DNA of 64,000 nt from CAIWTU01 sp963815135 (GTDB taxonomy: Bacteria; Desulfobacterota; Desulfuromonadia; Geobacterales; Geobacteraceae). Below, piece by piece: positions 32,210-41,864 of this stretch. Position 1 is the first letter of the stretch. Each line of letters opens with the position of its first letter. The translations under genes and the position numbers were made by a program. The notes below the pieces were generated by a model. It was not told where the DNA came from. It was given only the letters and a program-made list of their open reading frames with translations, and made no database searches. Location: assembly GCA_963815135.1 (NCBI GenBank), contig CAWFFO010000012.1:157163-221162 (forward strand), written 5' to 3'.

Positions 32210-33349
32210 TTATGTGATTTCTCCCTCAGGTTCATCCAGTTCCCCGGAAACCTGGAATTTTCCCATGAAACGCCGGTCTATGAAGTCCTTCAGGATAAAG
32301 GCGAAACGTCCATCCAGAACAAGTCCCTTTTTCCATAATATACCGGTTCCGTCTCCCATATTCATGATGAGCATATATGCTCCCCCGGGCTGGAACTGCC
32401 GCTGTTCGCCTCCTTCGAGCGCCGCCATGAGATTGTGGAGCAGTACCGGGTTCTGGCGCACCGCATAAACTCCGACCTTGGCAAGAGGATTACCGGCCAG
32501 GGAGATGCAGTCACCGCCCCCGAACAGTTCCGGGTGGGCTGTGCAGCGCAGGAAAGGGTCCACCAGCATCCCTCCGCCTTTGCCGGTGGGAAGTCCGGAA
32601 TCGACGAAAAGGGTGGAGGGTTTGACTCCCACTGCCATGAAGGTGAAATCGTATTCAAGGGCAGTTCCGTCTGAAAGGATAATCCTGCCATCATCAACGG
32701 ACCGTGCCCGGGTCGCCTCCAGTATGCGTATGCCCCTTTTTTCCAGGGAACGGAGGGCAAGGCCTCGCACTTTCTCCGGGAATTTCCCCAGTATCCTGTC
32801 TCCTCCGATCAGGCTGATTTCCGCTTTGTGGCGTCTATCCCGGACCAGCCGCCACAAATTTGCGGCTATTTCCACTCCGGCCGGTCCTCCGCCGGCAACG
32901 GAAATTTTCAGACCGCGCTGCTCAATCGCCTTGAGGATTTCATGCCGGGCGCGAAAAAGGTTGATAATGGGTTTGACCGGTACGATCCGCTCCGACGGCC
33001 CGGCGCACGACTCAAGGGGAATCCCGCTGCCGGTGTTGAACGTCGCGACATCGTAGCTCACTTCATTGCCCGAGCCGAGAATTACGGATTTGTTTTCCGG
33101 ATCGATACGCGCAGCCTTGTCATCGATAAAAGATGCGCCGCCATCTTCCGCCATTTTTCTTATGTGAAAGCGGGTCTGTTGCGGTTCGTAGATTCCGGAG
33201 AGCATGCCCGGACCCATTCCCGAATAATATTGATAGGGAGACGGACTGATAACGGTGACCCGGTGGCCTTTGGCGGTGAAGTTTCCGAGGCGGAGCAGCA
33301 ACATCATATGTGCATGTCCGCCACCGACGACAACGAGATGCTTACCCAT
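32210..33349 (-). CDS. NAD(P)/FAD-dependent oxidoreductase (type II NADH dehydrogenase/SQR-like)
   Basis: 379 residues. GGGHAHMMLLLRLGNF is the FAD-binding motif, AGGGPAGVEIAANLWRL the second nucleotide motif, and the C-terminal FGGGDCISLAG binds FAD. This is the family of NDH-2, sulfide:quinone reductases and selenide-water-dikinase-linked flavoproteins with an N-terminal GGGHAH. No cysteine pair characteristic of sulfide:quinone reductase is evident. Operon with the rhodanese/ferritin-like gene suggests a role in sulfur or peroxide metabolism. Substrate is unknown. Confidence 0.82.
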   Translation of the reverse strand: MGKHLVVVGGGHAHMMLLLRLGNFTAKGHRVTVISPSPYQYYSGMGPGMLSGIYEPQQTRFHIRKMAEDGGASFIDDKAARIDPENKSVILGSGNEVSYDVATFNTGSGIPLESCAGPSERIVPVKPIINLFRARHEILKAIEQRGLKISVAGGGPAGVEIAANLWRLVRDRRHKAEISLIGGDRILGKFPEKVRGLALRSLEKRGIRILEATRARSVDDGRIILSDGTALEYDFTFMAVGVKPSTLFVDSGLPTGKGGGMLVDPFLRCTAHPELFGGGDCISLAGNPLAKVGVYAVRQNPVLLHNLMAALEGGEQRQFQPGGAYMLIMNMGDGTGILWKKGLVLDGRFAFILKDFIDRRFMGKFQVSGELDEPEGEIT

Positions 33350-33506
33350 TTACTTCTCCGAATGGAACTTTTGGATGAAATGTTAAATCAAAACATGTTG
33401 GTGACAGTCAGAAAAGTTTATCACATAAACATTGTGTTTTCACGGCAGTCTGTCTATCGTGGAGTTAATATGGAAAGATGACCTATTTTATCTTGGGAAA
33501 GAAAAT

Positions 33507-34124
33507 ATGAATTACCTGGTTCACTTATATCTCGCCGGAGACGACCCCGAAGCCATTGCGGGCAACATGATGGGAGATTTCGTAAAAGGGCGTATCGATG
33601 AAAGTTGTCCGCCGGGAATACGTCGTGGTATTGAAATGCATCGCAGGACCGACTCATTTGCCGCGGGCAACCCGTATTTTCTGACCAGCAAGCGACGCAT
33701 CGACTCTTCATATGGACATTACAGGGCCATTCTGGTCGATATTTTCTATGACCATTTCCTGGCAAGAAACTGGGACAGGTTTTCATCTGTACCGTTTCCT
33801 GATTATATAATGAGCGTCTACAGGATATTGTCCGGTCACGAAAAAATAATGCCGGAAAAATTGCGTAATATCCTGCCCCGCCTCTTCTCCAATAACTGGC
33901 TGCTCTCATACAGGGATATGGAGGGGATTGCCTCCGTGCTGCACAGGATGTCCGGCAGGATTTCCAGGATAAATCCGCTTGCTCAGGGTGTTGATGAACT
34001 TTCCGGTAAATATGACCTGCTCCAGGATGATTTCTACGGTTTCATGCCGGAACTGGAAAAATACATCTCGGATATGTTTGAATTCCCGCCTGGTTGCCAT
34101 TTCCCCGATTATTGTTATAAGTAA
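33507..34124 (+). CDS. ACP phosphodiesterase-like protein (AcpH/DUF479 family)
   Basis: 205 residues from the ATG at 33507; an upstream in-frame ATG at 33432 lacks a ribosome site. MNYLVHLYLAGDDPEAIAGN, then MMGDFVKG, IEMHRRTDSFAAGNP and AILVDIFYDHFLARNW carry the Asp and His residues of this HD-like fold. The E. coli relative removes the phosphopantetheine arm from acyl carrier protein. It is monocistronic, just ahead of a kinase. Confidence 0.88.
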   Translation: MNYLVHLYLAGDDPEAIAGNMMGDFVKGRIDESCPPGIRRGIEMHRRTDSFAAGNPYFLTSKRRIDSSYGHYRAILVDIFYDHFLARNWDRFSSVPFPDYIMSVYRILSGHEKIMPEKLRNILPRLFSNNWLLSYRDMEGIASVLHRMSGRISRINPLAQGVDELSGKYDLLQDDFYGFMPELEKYISDMFEFPPGCHFPDYCYK

Positions 34125-34240
34125 TTCAAGAGTGAAGCATTTCTTCATGAAATGCAATTACGGTCTTGGATCAGTCAAGGCTGCTGCCATCCCAAATCAT
34201 AATGACCCTCTTGAAGATCAGGATCCGCCGGGGAGATACC

Positions 34241-36769
34241 ATGGATAATGAAAGAAGGGCGCCGTTATTTATCGCATTAACGTATGCGCTTGTCGGGGCA
34301 TTGTGGATATTCCTTTCTGAAAAGATCCTCGTCAGGTTCGTCACGACCCCGGCTGAGATGGCCCTATGGGAAACCTGCAAGGGTTGGTTGTTCATAGTTA
34401 TCACCTCTTGTCTTCTGTACTTGCTCGTTCGTGGTTACATGAAGAGACTGATCGCTGCCCAGGAGGCACTGGAAAAGGAAAACCTGGAGTACAGAACCGT
34501 CCAGGCTGCATTAATGGAATCGGAAGAACAGTTTCACAACATGTTCACCAAGCACAGCGCAATAATGTATCTCTTTGACCCGGATACCCTGAGCATAATC
34601 GATGCAAACGAGGCGGCGCAGAAATTTTACGGTTATACCGAGGAAGAGTTCAAGAAACTGAAAATCTCCGATTTCAATACCCTGTCTGAAGGGGAAATAC
34701 GGGAGATGATCGGAGAAGGTCAGCACAAAGATTACCACTATCTATTCAAACACAGGCTGGCAGACGGCGCATTGCGCAATGTGGAAGTATACTCGACGCC
34801 GATCCGACTGACTGAAAAGAAAATCCTGTTTGCCATTGTTCATGATATTACCGAGCGCAAGAATGCGGAAGAACTCCTTGCTTTTTCAGAACACCGGTTC
34901 AGGGCGTTTTTTGAAAATTCCGTTGATGCGTTGTTTCTCATCAGGGGTGACGAGTTTGTCGAATGTAACCCGGCGGCAGTAAGAATGTTCGGATGCGATT
35001 GCGATGTTTTGATCAGGAACAGACCTTTTACATACTCTCCGCCGGTCCAGCCTGACGGCCGCGATTCGGACAGGGCAGCTGAAGAGTACTTATCCGCCAC
35101 ACTCGATGGAGAAACGCAACAGTTCGAATGGACGTTCAGAAGGGTTGATGGAGTCCTGATCGATGCGTCGGTAATTATAAGCAGGTTCGATGTGGACGGA
35201 AAAACTTTTCTCAAGGTTTCCGTCCATGATATCACCGAGCAGAAGAGGTCTGAGAACGCCCTGAGGGAAAGCGAGGCCAGGTTCCGCTCCCTGGTCGAGG
35301 CAACCAGCGACTGGATCTGGGAGATCGATGAAAATGACGTTTTTGTCTATTCCAGCCCAAAAGTGAAAGATTTCCTCGGATTCGAGCCGTATGAGGTAAT
35401 CGGAAAAACTCCTTTTGATTTATTGCCGGCCAACGAAATAAAAGAAATAAAGGGTTTCTTCCATTCCTGCAAGAAAGAGGCTAGAGCTTTTTCCGGACTT
35501 GAAAACAAAAATATCCATAAGGACGGAAGAATTGTGGTACTGGAATCGAGCGGTGTTCCGATCTTCGATTCCGGCGGCAGGCTGACCGGCTACAGGGGTA
35601 TCGACCGTGACATCACGGGACACAAGCAGCTCGAAGAACAGCTGATGCATGCTCAGAAAATGGAGGCGATAGGCGAGCTGGCGGGGGGTATCGCCCATGA
35701 TTTCAACAACATTCTTACGGCGATAATGGGTTATGTATACATTTTGCAGGTGAGGATAAAGGATGAGACCCTGGGAAAATATGTGGAGCAGATTAATTAT
35801 TCGTCGCAGCGGGCGGCTTCGCTGGTCGCCAAGCTGCTTGCGTTCAGCAGAAAGCAGATCATTTGCCTGCATCCGGTCAAAGTCAATGAAACCATAAGAA
35901 GAGCGGAGAACCTGCTCTCAAGGGTTATTCGCGAAGACATAGAGATCAGGACTGACATGTCCGAGGAAGAGCTGGTTGTCCTGGGCGATGAAGGACAGAT
36001 CGAACAGGTTATCATGAACCTGGCCACCAATGCACAGGATGCGATGCCTTCCGGCGGCAGTCTGACAATACAGTCGGGGAAATGCGTTCTTGACAGGGAG
36101 TTCGTGCATGCCCACGGTTACGGCAACCCGGGTTCCTATGCCGTTATTACTTTTGTGGATACCGGCAGTGGAATGGATGAAAAAACCAGGGAACGTATTT
36201 TCGAGCCGTTTTTTACCACCAAGGAAATCGGAAAAGGGACAGGGTTGGGCCTGTCCATTGTGTACGGGATCATAAAGCAGCATGACGGTTATATCGACGT
36301 GTCCAGCATGCCGGGAAAAGGCTGCTCATTTTCCGTCTATCTTCCACTCGGACGCAAAGTTCCGGATAAGTCGGCACCGCCGGTGCTTTCGCAGTCGGCT
36401 GGAGGAAGCGGCACTATCCTGGTGGGAGAGGACGATACCGATGCGCGACGCTTCATAAAAACCATACTGGAGGAGTTCGGCTATACGGTTATTGAAGCCG
36501 TCAACGGCTGTGATGCAATTGAAAAATACGGAGAAAATAAGGACCGGATCAGGCTGGTTGTACTTGATGTCGTCATGCCGCGGAAAAACGGCCTGGAAGC
36601 GTATGAAGAAATGAGGAAAACAAATCCTGACATAAAGACGATATTTCTGAGTGGATATCCGGACGATATACTGGATACCCGAAACATACCTGGAGACGGT
36701 CCTCATTTCATGGAAAAGCCGGTCGAGCCGTGGAAGCTTCTTGAAGTGGTAAAGACGTTACTGGACTGA
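34241..36769 (+). CDS. Membrane hybrid histidine kinase with three PAS domains and C-terminal receiver
   Basis: 842 residues from the ATG at 34241 with GGGAGA upstream; the in-frame ATG at 34166 is disfavoured. Two membrane spans near 12-30 and 45-66 with a short periplasmic loop. PAS domains start near 95, 220 and 345. HisKA: LAGGIAHDFNNILTAIMG with the phospho-His. ATPase: NLATNAQDAMPSGG, DTGSGMDEKTRE, FEPFFTTKEIGKGTGLGLSI. Receiver from about 725 with VVLDVVMPRKNGLEAYEEM. It senses via the PAS domains and relays within the protein; ligand and downstream regulator are unknown. A terminator follows. Confidence 0.92.
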   Translation: MDNERRAPLFIALTYALVGALWIFLSEKILVRFVTTPAEMALWETCKGWLFIVITSCLLYLLVRGYMKRLIAAQEALEKENLEYRTVQAALMESEEQFHNMFTKHSAIMYLFDPDTLSIIDANEAAQKFYGYTEEEFKKLKISDFNTLSEGEIREMIGEGQHKDYHYLFKHRLADGALRNVEVYSTPIRLTEKKILFAIVHDITERKNAEELLAFSEHRFRAFFENSVDALFLIRGDEFVECNPAAVRMFGCDCDVLIRNRPFTYSPPVQPDGRDSDRAAEEYLSATLDGETQQFEWTFRRVDGVLIDASVIISRFDVDGKTFLKVSVHDITEQKRSENALRESEARFRSLVEATSDWIWEIDENDVFVYSSPKVKDFLGFEPYEVIGKTPFDLLPANEIKEIKGFFHSCKKEARAFSGLENKNIHKDGRIVVLESSGVPIFDSGGRLTGYRGIDRDITGHKQLEEQLMHAQKMEAIGELAGGIAHDFNNILTAIMGYVYILQVRIKDETLGKYVEQINYSSQRAASLVAKLLAFSRKQIICLHPVKVNETIRRAENLLSRVIREDIEIRTDMSEEELVVLGDEGQIEQVIMNLATNAQDAMPSGGSLTIQSGKCVLDREFVHAHGYGNPGSYAVITFVDTGSGMDEKTRERIFEPFFTTKEIGKGTGLGLSIVYGIIKQHDGYIDVSSMPGKGCSFSVYLPLGRKVPDKSAPPVLSQSAGGSGTILVGEDDTDARRFIKTILEEFGYTVIEAVNGCDAIEKYGENKDRIRLVVLDVVMPRKNGLEAYEEMRKTNPDIKTIFLSGYPDDILDTRNIPGDGPHFMEKPVEPWKLLEVVKTLLD

Positions 36770-36791
36770 GAAATAAATTTTTGGATAAATG

Positions 36792-36830
36792 AAAAGGGGG
36801 TGTGCCTTCTATCTCGGCTGCCCCCTTTTT
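36792..36830. terminator. Bidirectional terminator between kinase and hydrogenase genes
   Basis: AAAAGGGGG (36792-36800) and CCCCCTTTTT (36821-36830) form a strong stem with U-runs on both strands. It serves the plus-strand kinase and the convergent hydrogenase large subunit. Confidence 0.88.
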
Positions 36831-36864
36831 CGTGCCTTTTCCGAATATCCATCTATCTAACTTA

Positions 36865-38499
36865 TCATAAGGTTTTTACCACGAAATGTCCCATTTCTCC
36901 CGATGTGTATGCGTGGACGGCACAGGCAACGCACGGATCGAAGGAATGGATCAGCCGGAGAACTTCCAGCGGCTTCTCCTCGTCGGCAACGGGAACCCCC
37001 ACCAGCGCCTTTTCTACCGGTCCGGGAACATTATTCGAATCTCTCGGGCCAAAGTTCCAGGTAGATGGTACGACCATCTGGTAATTGGCTATTTTACCAT
37101 CTGAGAAATTCACCCAGTGTCCCAGTGCCCCGCGCGGCGCTTCGTTGAGTCCTGCGCCGGCGCCCGATTCAGCCATGGTGAACTGTGTCCGGAAGGGCAT
37201 GGTAAAAGGCTTGCTCTCCGGGACCAGGCCTGACGTCCAGCCTCCTATGACATCTGCTAATATCCCGGTTTCGATTGCCCTGGCCGCCGTCCTTCCCAGA
37301 ATTGAATACATTGCGGAAAGGGGCAGGCCGATACTGGCCAGGAAGGAGTCGACAGCCTTGACCGTCTGCTGATGGCCGGTCCCGTAGTTTACCATTACCC
37401 GCGCCAGCGGGCCCACTTCCATCGGTTGTCCCTGGTAGCGCGGCGCTTTCAGCCAGCTATATTCTTCGTTTCTGTCAAGCCCGGTGAAATTGGGAACGGT
37501 GCTGCCACGGCCCGGTTCCAGGTCTCCGCCCGAGTACCAGCTGTGGGTTACGGATTCCGTGATATTGGCGATATCGACACCCTGAACGTTGCCGGTTGCT
37601 CTGTTATATATTATCCCCCGTCGGAAAAAGAGACTGTCGTTTTCCTGTACGCTTCGCGGGAAATCCCCGAATGACATGAGATTGTAGACGCCTCCGACTG
37701 CCGCGTATTCCTTGTAGCGGCCGAGAAGATAGATGGTGTCCGGCAGATAATAGTTATCGACGAAGCTTCGTGCGGTTGCCATGTGGTTGTTGAATTCCCT
37801 GATACGGGGCGCATCGAGGTCCCGGTTGAGCGTTACTCCTCCCACAATCATGGTCTGGGGATGCGGGTTTTTGCCGCCGAGAATGGCGTGCATGTGCGCC
37901 GCCTGGACCTGGACCCTGAGGGCCTCCAGGTAATCGGCCATGAATACGAGGTTTTCTTCGGGAGTGAGAATGTACGCCGGGTGCCCCCAGTAGCCATTGG
38001 CGAACGGGCCGAGCTGTCCGCTCTCGGCAAAGGTCTGCAGCCGTTGCTTTACGGCAGTGAAAAATGATGCGTCTCTTGTCCTGCCGGGGTTGATCTTCCT
38101 GTCAATGGAAACCGCGCCGGCCGGATCAGCCGAAAGGGCGCTTACCACGTCCACCCAGTCGAGCATGTGGAGATGGTAGAAATGAACGATATGGTCATGG
38201 ATGTATTGGGAACCCATGAGAAGGTTGCGTATGATGCGTGCATTCTCGGGAATGGAAATATCAAGGGCGTTTTCCACGCTCCTGACCGAAGCGATTCCGT
38301 GTACATAGGTGCAGACGCCGCATAGTCTCTGGGTATACATCCAGGCATCTCTCGGGTCGCGGTTTTTCAGGATGGGTTCGATGCCTCGGAAAAGCATGCC
38401 GCAGCTCCAGGCGTTTCCGACCCTGCCGCCTGAGACCTCCGCCTCCACCCGCAGGTGGCCTTCGATGCGTGTTACCGGATCAATTACAATTGTTGACAT
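36865..38499 (-). CDS. [NiFe] hydrogenase large subunit
   Basis: 544 residues. Ni-Fe ligands: RLCGVCTYVH at about residue 60 and DPCVACAVH near the C-terminus. The tail after the histidine, AYTSGEMGHFVVKTL, is the piece removed by a maturation endopeptidase. DPVTRIEGHLRVE at the start is the family signature. The enzyme oxidises or makes H2 in the periplasm, carried across with the Tat-targeted small subunit. The small subunit is directly upstream. No cytochrome b subunit, endopeptidase or hyp gene is within the window. Confidence 0.95.
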   Translation of the reverse strand: MSTIVIDPVTRIEGHLRVEAEVSGGRVGNAWSCGMLFRGIEPILKNRDPRDAWMYTQRLCGVCTYVHGIASVRSVENALDISIPENARIIRNLLMGSQYIHDHIVHFYHLHMLDWVDVVSALSADPAGAVSIDRKINPGRTRDASFFTAVKQRLQTFAESGQLGPFANGYWGHPAYILTPEENLVFMADYLEALRVQVQAAHMHAILGGKNPHPQTMIVGGVTLNRDLDAPRIREFNNHMATARSFVDNYYLPDTIYLLGRYKEYAAVGGVYNLMSFGDFPRSVQENDSLFFRRGIIYNRATGNVQGVDIANITESVTHSWYSGGDLEPGRGSTVPNFTGLDRNEEYSWLKAPRYQGQPMEVGPLARVMVNYGTGHQQTVKAVDSFLASIGLPLSAMYSILGRTAARAIETGILADVIGGWTSGLVPESKPFTMPFRTQFTMAESGAGAGLNEAPRGALGHWVNFSDGKIANYQMVVPSTWNFGPRDSNNVPGPVEKALVGVPVADEEKPLEVLRLIHSFDPCVACAVHAYTSGEMGHFVVKTL

Positions 38500-38589
38500 A
38501 TATATGGTCCTTTCATTTTCAAAATGAAACGTAAGTCGTGAGAAGTTAAAAATTCAGATTGCTGAAAATCCGTCCGCTGCGGACCGGGG

Positions 38590-39513
38590 TCAATCGCCGT
38601 ATCTGCCGTCGAATTTGAAAAAGTTTCCCTGGTCCCAGAATCCAGGCTGGCTGCAGCCGAAACAGGGCGCATCCGCCTGGACGCACCAGCTGGTCCCATC
38701 GTTATACCTTGCCGAGGGACAGTTGTGATATGTCGATTGTCCCCTGCAGCCGAATTTTTCCATACACCAGCGCGAATTGTGTCGGGGGCAGTTGTCATGG
38801 ACTTTCGAGCCGTATGCAAACAGCGGGCGCCCGAGGGAGTCCAGCGGCGGGAATTTGCCCAGAAGCAGGTAGTTGACTATGAGTGCTGCCACATTGACCG
38901 GGTTGGGAGGGCAACCCGGAAGGTTGATGGTGGAGACTCCGGTCGCATCGGCAACCCCCTTTGCCCCGGTGAGGCCGCCCGCAGCCGCCGGAAGCCCGCC
39001 GTCACAGGCGCAGGAACCCACCGCTATCACTTTCAACGCCTTCGGGCAGACATCATTGGCGATTTTCAGCATGGTTTCACCGCCGATCATTCCGTACAGG
39101 CCGTTATTGGCCGTCGGAACCGCTCCCTCCACGAAGCAGATGAATTTGCCGGCGTTTGCTTCGACGGTGTTAGTCAGGCTCAATGTCGCTGCTTCACCGG
39201 CCGGAGCCATGATCGTTTCATGGTAGTCGAGCGATATCTTTTCGAGGATGAGGTCGTCGATGAAGGGATTGGACGTCCTCAGCAGTGCTTCGGTGCAGCC
39301 GGTGCATTCGGCGAACTGCAGCCAAACGACCGGCGGGCGCGCAGTCCCGGTCAGCGCCTCGGCGATCTTCGGAATGTACGAAGCCTCCAGGCCGAGGGTG
39401 GCCGCCATCAATCCGCAGAATTTGATGAAATCGCGGCGGGTCAGCCCTTTCTTCTCGACAAGCCCGCTGATTTTCTCTTCAAGCTGTTTGTCGAATTTTT
39501 CTTCATTTTCCAT
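38590..39513 (-). CDS. [NiFe] hydrogenase small subunit, Tat-exported
   Basis: 307 residues from the ATG at 39513, which has AAGGAGG; an ATG at 39561 would add 16 residues without a site. Tat signal RRDFIKFCG at about residue 24. Iron-sulfur ligands: ECTGCTEALLR (proximal), AVGSCACDGG, NLPGCPPNPV, HDNCPRHNSRWC, FGCRGQSTYHNCP and APCFGCSQPGFWD. It passes electrons from the Ni-Fe site to a partner. There is no C-terminal membrane anchor, as in soluble periplasmic Hyn-type enzymes, so a c-type cytochrome is a probable acceptor. Confidence 0.95.
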   Translation of the reverse strand: MENEEKFDKQLEEKISGLVEKKGLTRRDFIKFCGLMAATLGLEASYIPKIAEALTGTARPPVVWLQFAECTGCTEALLRTSNPFIDDLILEKISLDYHETIMAPAGEAATLSLTNTVEANAGKFICFVEGAVPTANNGLYGMIGGETMLKIANDVCPKALKVIAVGSCACDGGLPAAAGGLTGAKGVADATGVSTINLPGCPPNPVNVAALIVNYLLLGKFPPLDSLGRPLFAYGSKVHDNCPRHNSRWCMEKFGCRGQSTYHNCPSARYNDGTSWCVQADAPCFGCSQPGFWDQGNFFKFDGRYGD

Positions 39514-39548
39514 GAAAGCTGCCTCCTTGGGATTTGAATTGAAAATCT

Positions 39549-39660
39549 GCCACGGAGACACAGAGGCACGGAGATTTCTCTTGAGTAAGTTTTACTCCGC
39601 AGAAAGTGATGCGGGATGCTTTTCTCCGTGATTTCCCTGGAGTCTCTGTGTCTCTGTGGC
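39549..39660. repeat. Dispersed palindrome of the GCCACGGAGACACAGAG type
   Basis: GCCACGGAGACACAGAGGCA on the left and TCTCTGTGTCTCTGTGGC on the right form complementary arms around an interior of about 70 bases. This sort of repeat occurs between genes in many unrelated genomes. It lies between the hydrogenase small subunit and the peroxidase. Confidence 0.7.
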
Positions 39661-39703
39661 GATATTTCTTTTCGCTTTTAATCGGTATTTTTATCCGCTA
39701 GTC

Positions 39704-40792
39704 TCACCTGCACGCATAACCGTCCGTCAGGGTCAGAAGGAAAGCGACGATATCTTCTTCCTCCCGGTCGGTCAGTCCGAGATTGCCGAGTTCGGTTTTG
39801 TTCACTGTTTCAGGCACATCCGGCTCCGGCCACATTCCGGGGATGTCCCGCGTATTGTAGAAGTGGACAATCTCCTTGAGGGTCTTGAAATAGCCGTTGT
39901 GGGAATAGGGCGCGGTCAGGGCGATGTTTCTGAGGGTCATCACCTTGAACTTGCCGTTCTGTGCTGGATCGCCGACCGTTTTGCCCAAGCCTGGGTCGGG
40001 ATACGGACTGGGATCCATCAGGTAGAAGGGGTATTCCATGTTCCTGGGTACGCCGAGATTGTCGTAGGTATAATCAGTGAACAGCGGCGGGGTCTTCCCA
40101 TCGACGGATGCACTGGGATGGCATGCGAAGCAGTTGCCCTTGCTGTTGAAAAGCTGAAGCCCTCTTTTTTCCTGTTTTGTCAGGGCGACCTTTCCCTTCA
40201 GGTAATAGTCGTATTTCGAGGAGAATCGATTTACCTGGTGAGTTCTTTCGAAGGAAGCTATTGCCTGTGCGATCAGGTCATACGCCGTATCGGTGTCGTC
40301 CAGCGATCCGTTTCCGTAGACTGCTTCGAACAGCCGGGCATAATGGGAGCTCCTGACCGCCTGAACCACACCTTCTTTTGTATTGTTCATTTCCACCGGG
40401 TTGAGAAACGGTCCCTTCGCCTGCTCTTCGAGGGTCGGCGCCCTGCCGTCCCAGAACTGTCCTCCCGCAAACTGACCGGTGGCAGGGTCCTTGCCGAAAA
40501 CCGGGCTGAATGCGGCATAGGCGGAGCTCGGCGCGTTTCTTCCGCCAAAACGACCCGTCACCGCCCCCTCGGATACGGGCAGTTCCTGGTCCGGGTCAGC
40601 GTAACCCGTCTTTGGCAAGTGGCAGGAAGCGCATGCCTGGCCAACCGGGTTGGACAGGTTTTTGTCAAAATACAAAAAATGTCCCAGGTGTTGTTCAAGT
40701 GATGAGTTGACCTGCCTGGCTTCTGCAAAGCCCGCTGATGAAACCAGCAGGAAAAGCGCTGCCATTGCTGTCAAACAAATACTGTTTCTCAT
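39704..40792 (-). CDS. Di-haem cytochrome c peroxidase (CCP/MauG family)
   Basis: 362 residues from the ATG at 40792 with AAGGAGG upstream. Signal peptide (MRNSICLTAMAALFLLVSSA), then two haem-binding motifs: CASCH (about residue 65) and CFACH (about 225). GGRNAPSSAYAAF, FWDGRAPTLEEQAKGPFLNP and APYSHNGYFKTLKEIVHFYN are family landmarks. It reduces hydrogen peroxide in the periplasm with electrons from c-type cytochromes. It is codirectional with and upstream of the hydrogenase pair, although a repeat separates them. Confidence 0.93.
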   Translation of the reverse strand: MRNSICLTAMAALFLLVSSAGFAEARQVNSSLEQHLGHFLYFDKNLSNPVGQACASCHLPKTGYADPDQELPVSEGAVTGRFGGRNAPSSAYAAFSPVFGKDPATGQFAGGQFWDGRAPTLEEQAKGPFLNPVEMNNTKEGVVQAVRSSHYARLFEAVYGNGSLDDTDTAYDLIAQAIASFERTHQVNRFSSKYDYYLKGKVALTKQEKRGLQLFNSKGNCFACHPSASVDGKTPPLFTDYTYDNLGVPRNMEYPFYLMDPSPYPDPGLGKTVGDPAQNGKFKVMTLRNIALTAPYSHNGYFKTLKEIVHFYNTRDIPGMWPEPDVPETVNKTELGNLGLTDREEEDIVAFLLTLTDGYACR

Positions 40793-41384
40793 GGTATTCC
40801 TCCTTTTTCCCACGTAAATATGCACTGAAAACAAGGTCTCGGAATTTCGTATCCCGTGGACGGTATTTTTATTCTTCCGGTCACCTCCTTTCCAGGGACG
40901 AATGTTAACCGTTAGGTATCTCCAATGTTTGTACCGAAAACTTTAAAATATGTTAACTGTGTGAAAATATTAGCTATGTCTTATCGTGTGAGGTGGTCCG
41001 TGAAGGGAGAAAGGTGCAATATTTGCGCGCCCTGGAGCAAATACTGCACTTCGTAAATTTGAAATGGCAGATTTTTCGGATCTGGCAACCTATCAGTACG
41101 TCACCCGTGTTACAACATTCACGCCGGATTAAAAACTGTTGACACTCAATGTTTCAGGGACGTAGACTGCGCTAAGACCTGCTTTGTAAAGGCTAATTCT
41201 ATATTGCTAATTACATTTCCATGCGAAAGCTCAAAAGCATTAAAGGAGAGCGGCGGATCCTCTTCCCTGACGCTATTTCGAATGAAGAAAACCATAATGA
41301 CAAGGAGTGATCGAGATTGATTCGTACCGTGTCAACTGTAAGAAAATACAGCTGCATCAAGGCTCCCGTTGAAGGATAATCCAT
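40793..41384. other. 592-base gene-free divergent region with a strong inverted repeat
   Basis: This gap separates the peroxidase start from the GNAT gene. At 41014-41026 and 41037-41049, GTGCAATATTTGC and GCAAATACTGCAC form 13-bp arms with one mismatch and a 10-base spacer; there is no U-run, so an operator or structured leader is likelier than a terminator. A TTGACA at 41141 could be a -35. A 29-codon frame at 41221-41310 lacks a ribosome site and is not called. Confidence 0.45.
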
Positions 41385-41864
41385 ATGTTCATTGAAATAC
41401 TTGAGGCGACCATCGCTGACGCTTCTGAAATCCTCTCCTTGCAGAAGCTAGCCTATCTTTCAGAAGCTGAAATTTACGACAATTACGAAATCCCGCCACT
41501 CACCCAGACGCTTGGAGAACTGGAGGCAGATTTTTCAAGAAAAATCATCCTCAAGGCTGTCCAGGAGGGACGCATAGTCGGATCTGTGAATGGCTTCATG
41601 AAGGACGACAGGTGTTTCATCGGTCGGCTAATGGTCCATCCGGACTGCCGGGGACGCGGCATCGGTTCACGGCTCATGGAGACAATCGAAAACAGATTTG
41701 CCGATGCGTCTTCGTACGAACTGTTTACCGGAGAACTGAGTTCGCGGAATATCCGCCTTTACGAGCATCTCGGGTATCGCGTCGCGCGAAGTGAAAAGTT
41801 CGAAGCCAGCCGCTTTAACGTTGTTTTCATGGTAAAAACAAATTTGCAAGAAAGGGGAAAATGA
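41385..41864 (+). CDS. GNAT-family N-acetyltransferase
   Basis: 159 residues. The acetyl-CoA pyrophosphate loop is RLMVHPDCRGRGIGSRLMETI with the R-G-x-G-I-G signature; C-terminal LYEHLGYRVARSEKF is the usual closing strand. N-terminal IADASEILSLQKLAYLSEAE resembles acetyltransferases of unknown substrate. The stop overlaps the start of the next gene in an ATGA arrangement, so it is coupled to the metallo-hydrolase. Confidence 0.88.
   Translation: MFIEILEATIADASEILSLQKLAYLSEAEIYDNYEIPPLTQTLGELEADFSRKIILKAVQEGRIVGSVNGFMKDDRCFIGRLMVHPDCRGRGIGSRLMETIENRFADASSYELFTGELSSRNIRLYEHLGYRVARSEKFEASRFNVVFMVKTNLQERGK

Noticed and set aside
41221..41310. 29-codon frame in the peroxidase/GNAT gap
   Set aside because: No ribosome site and no recognisable sequence feature.
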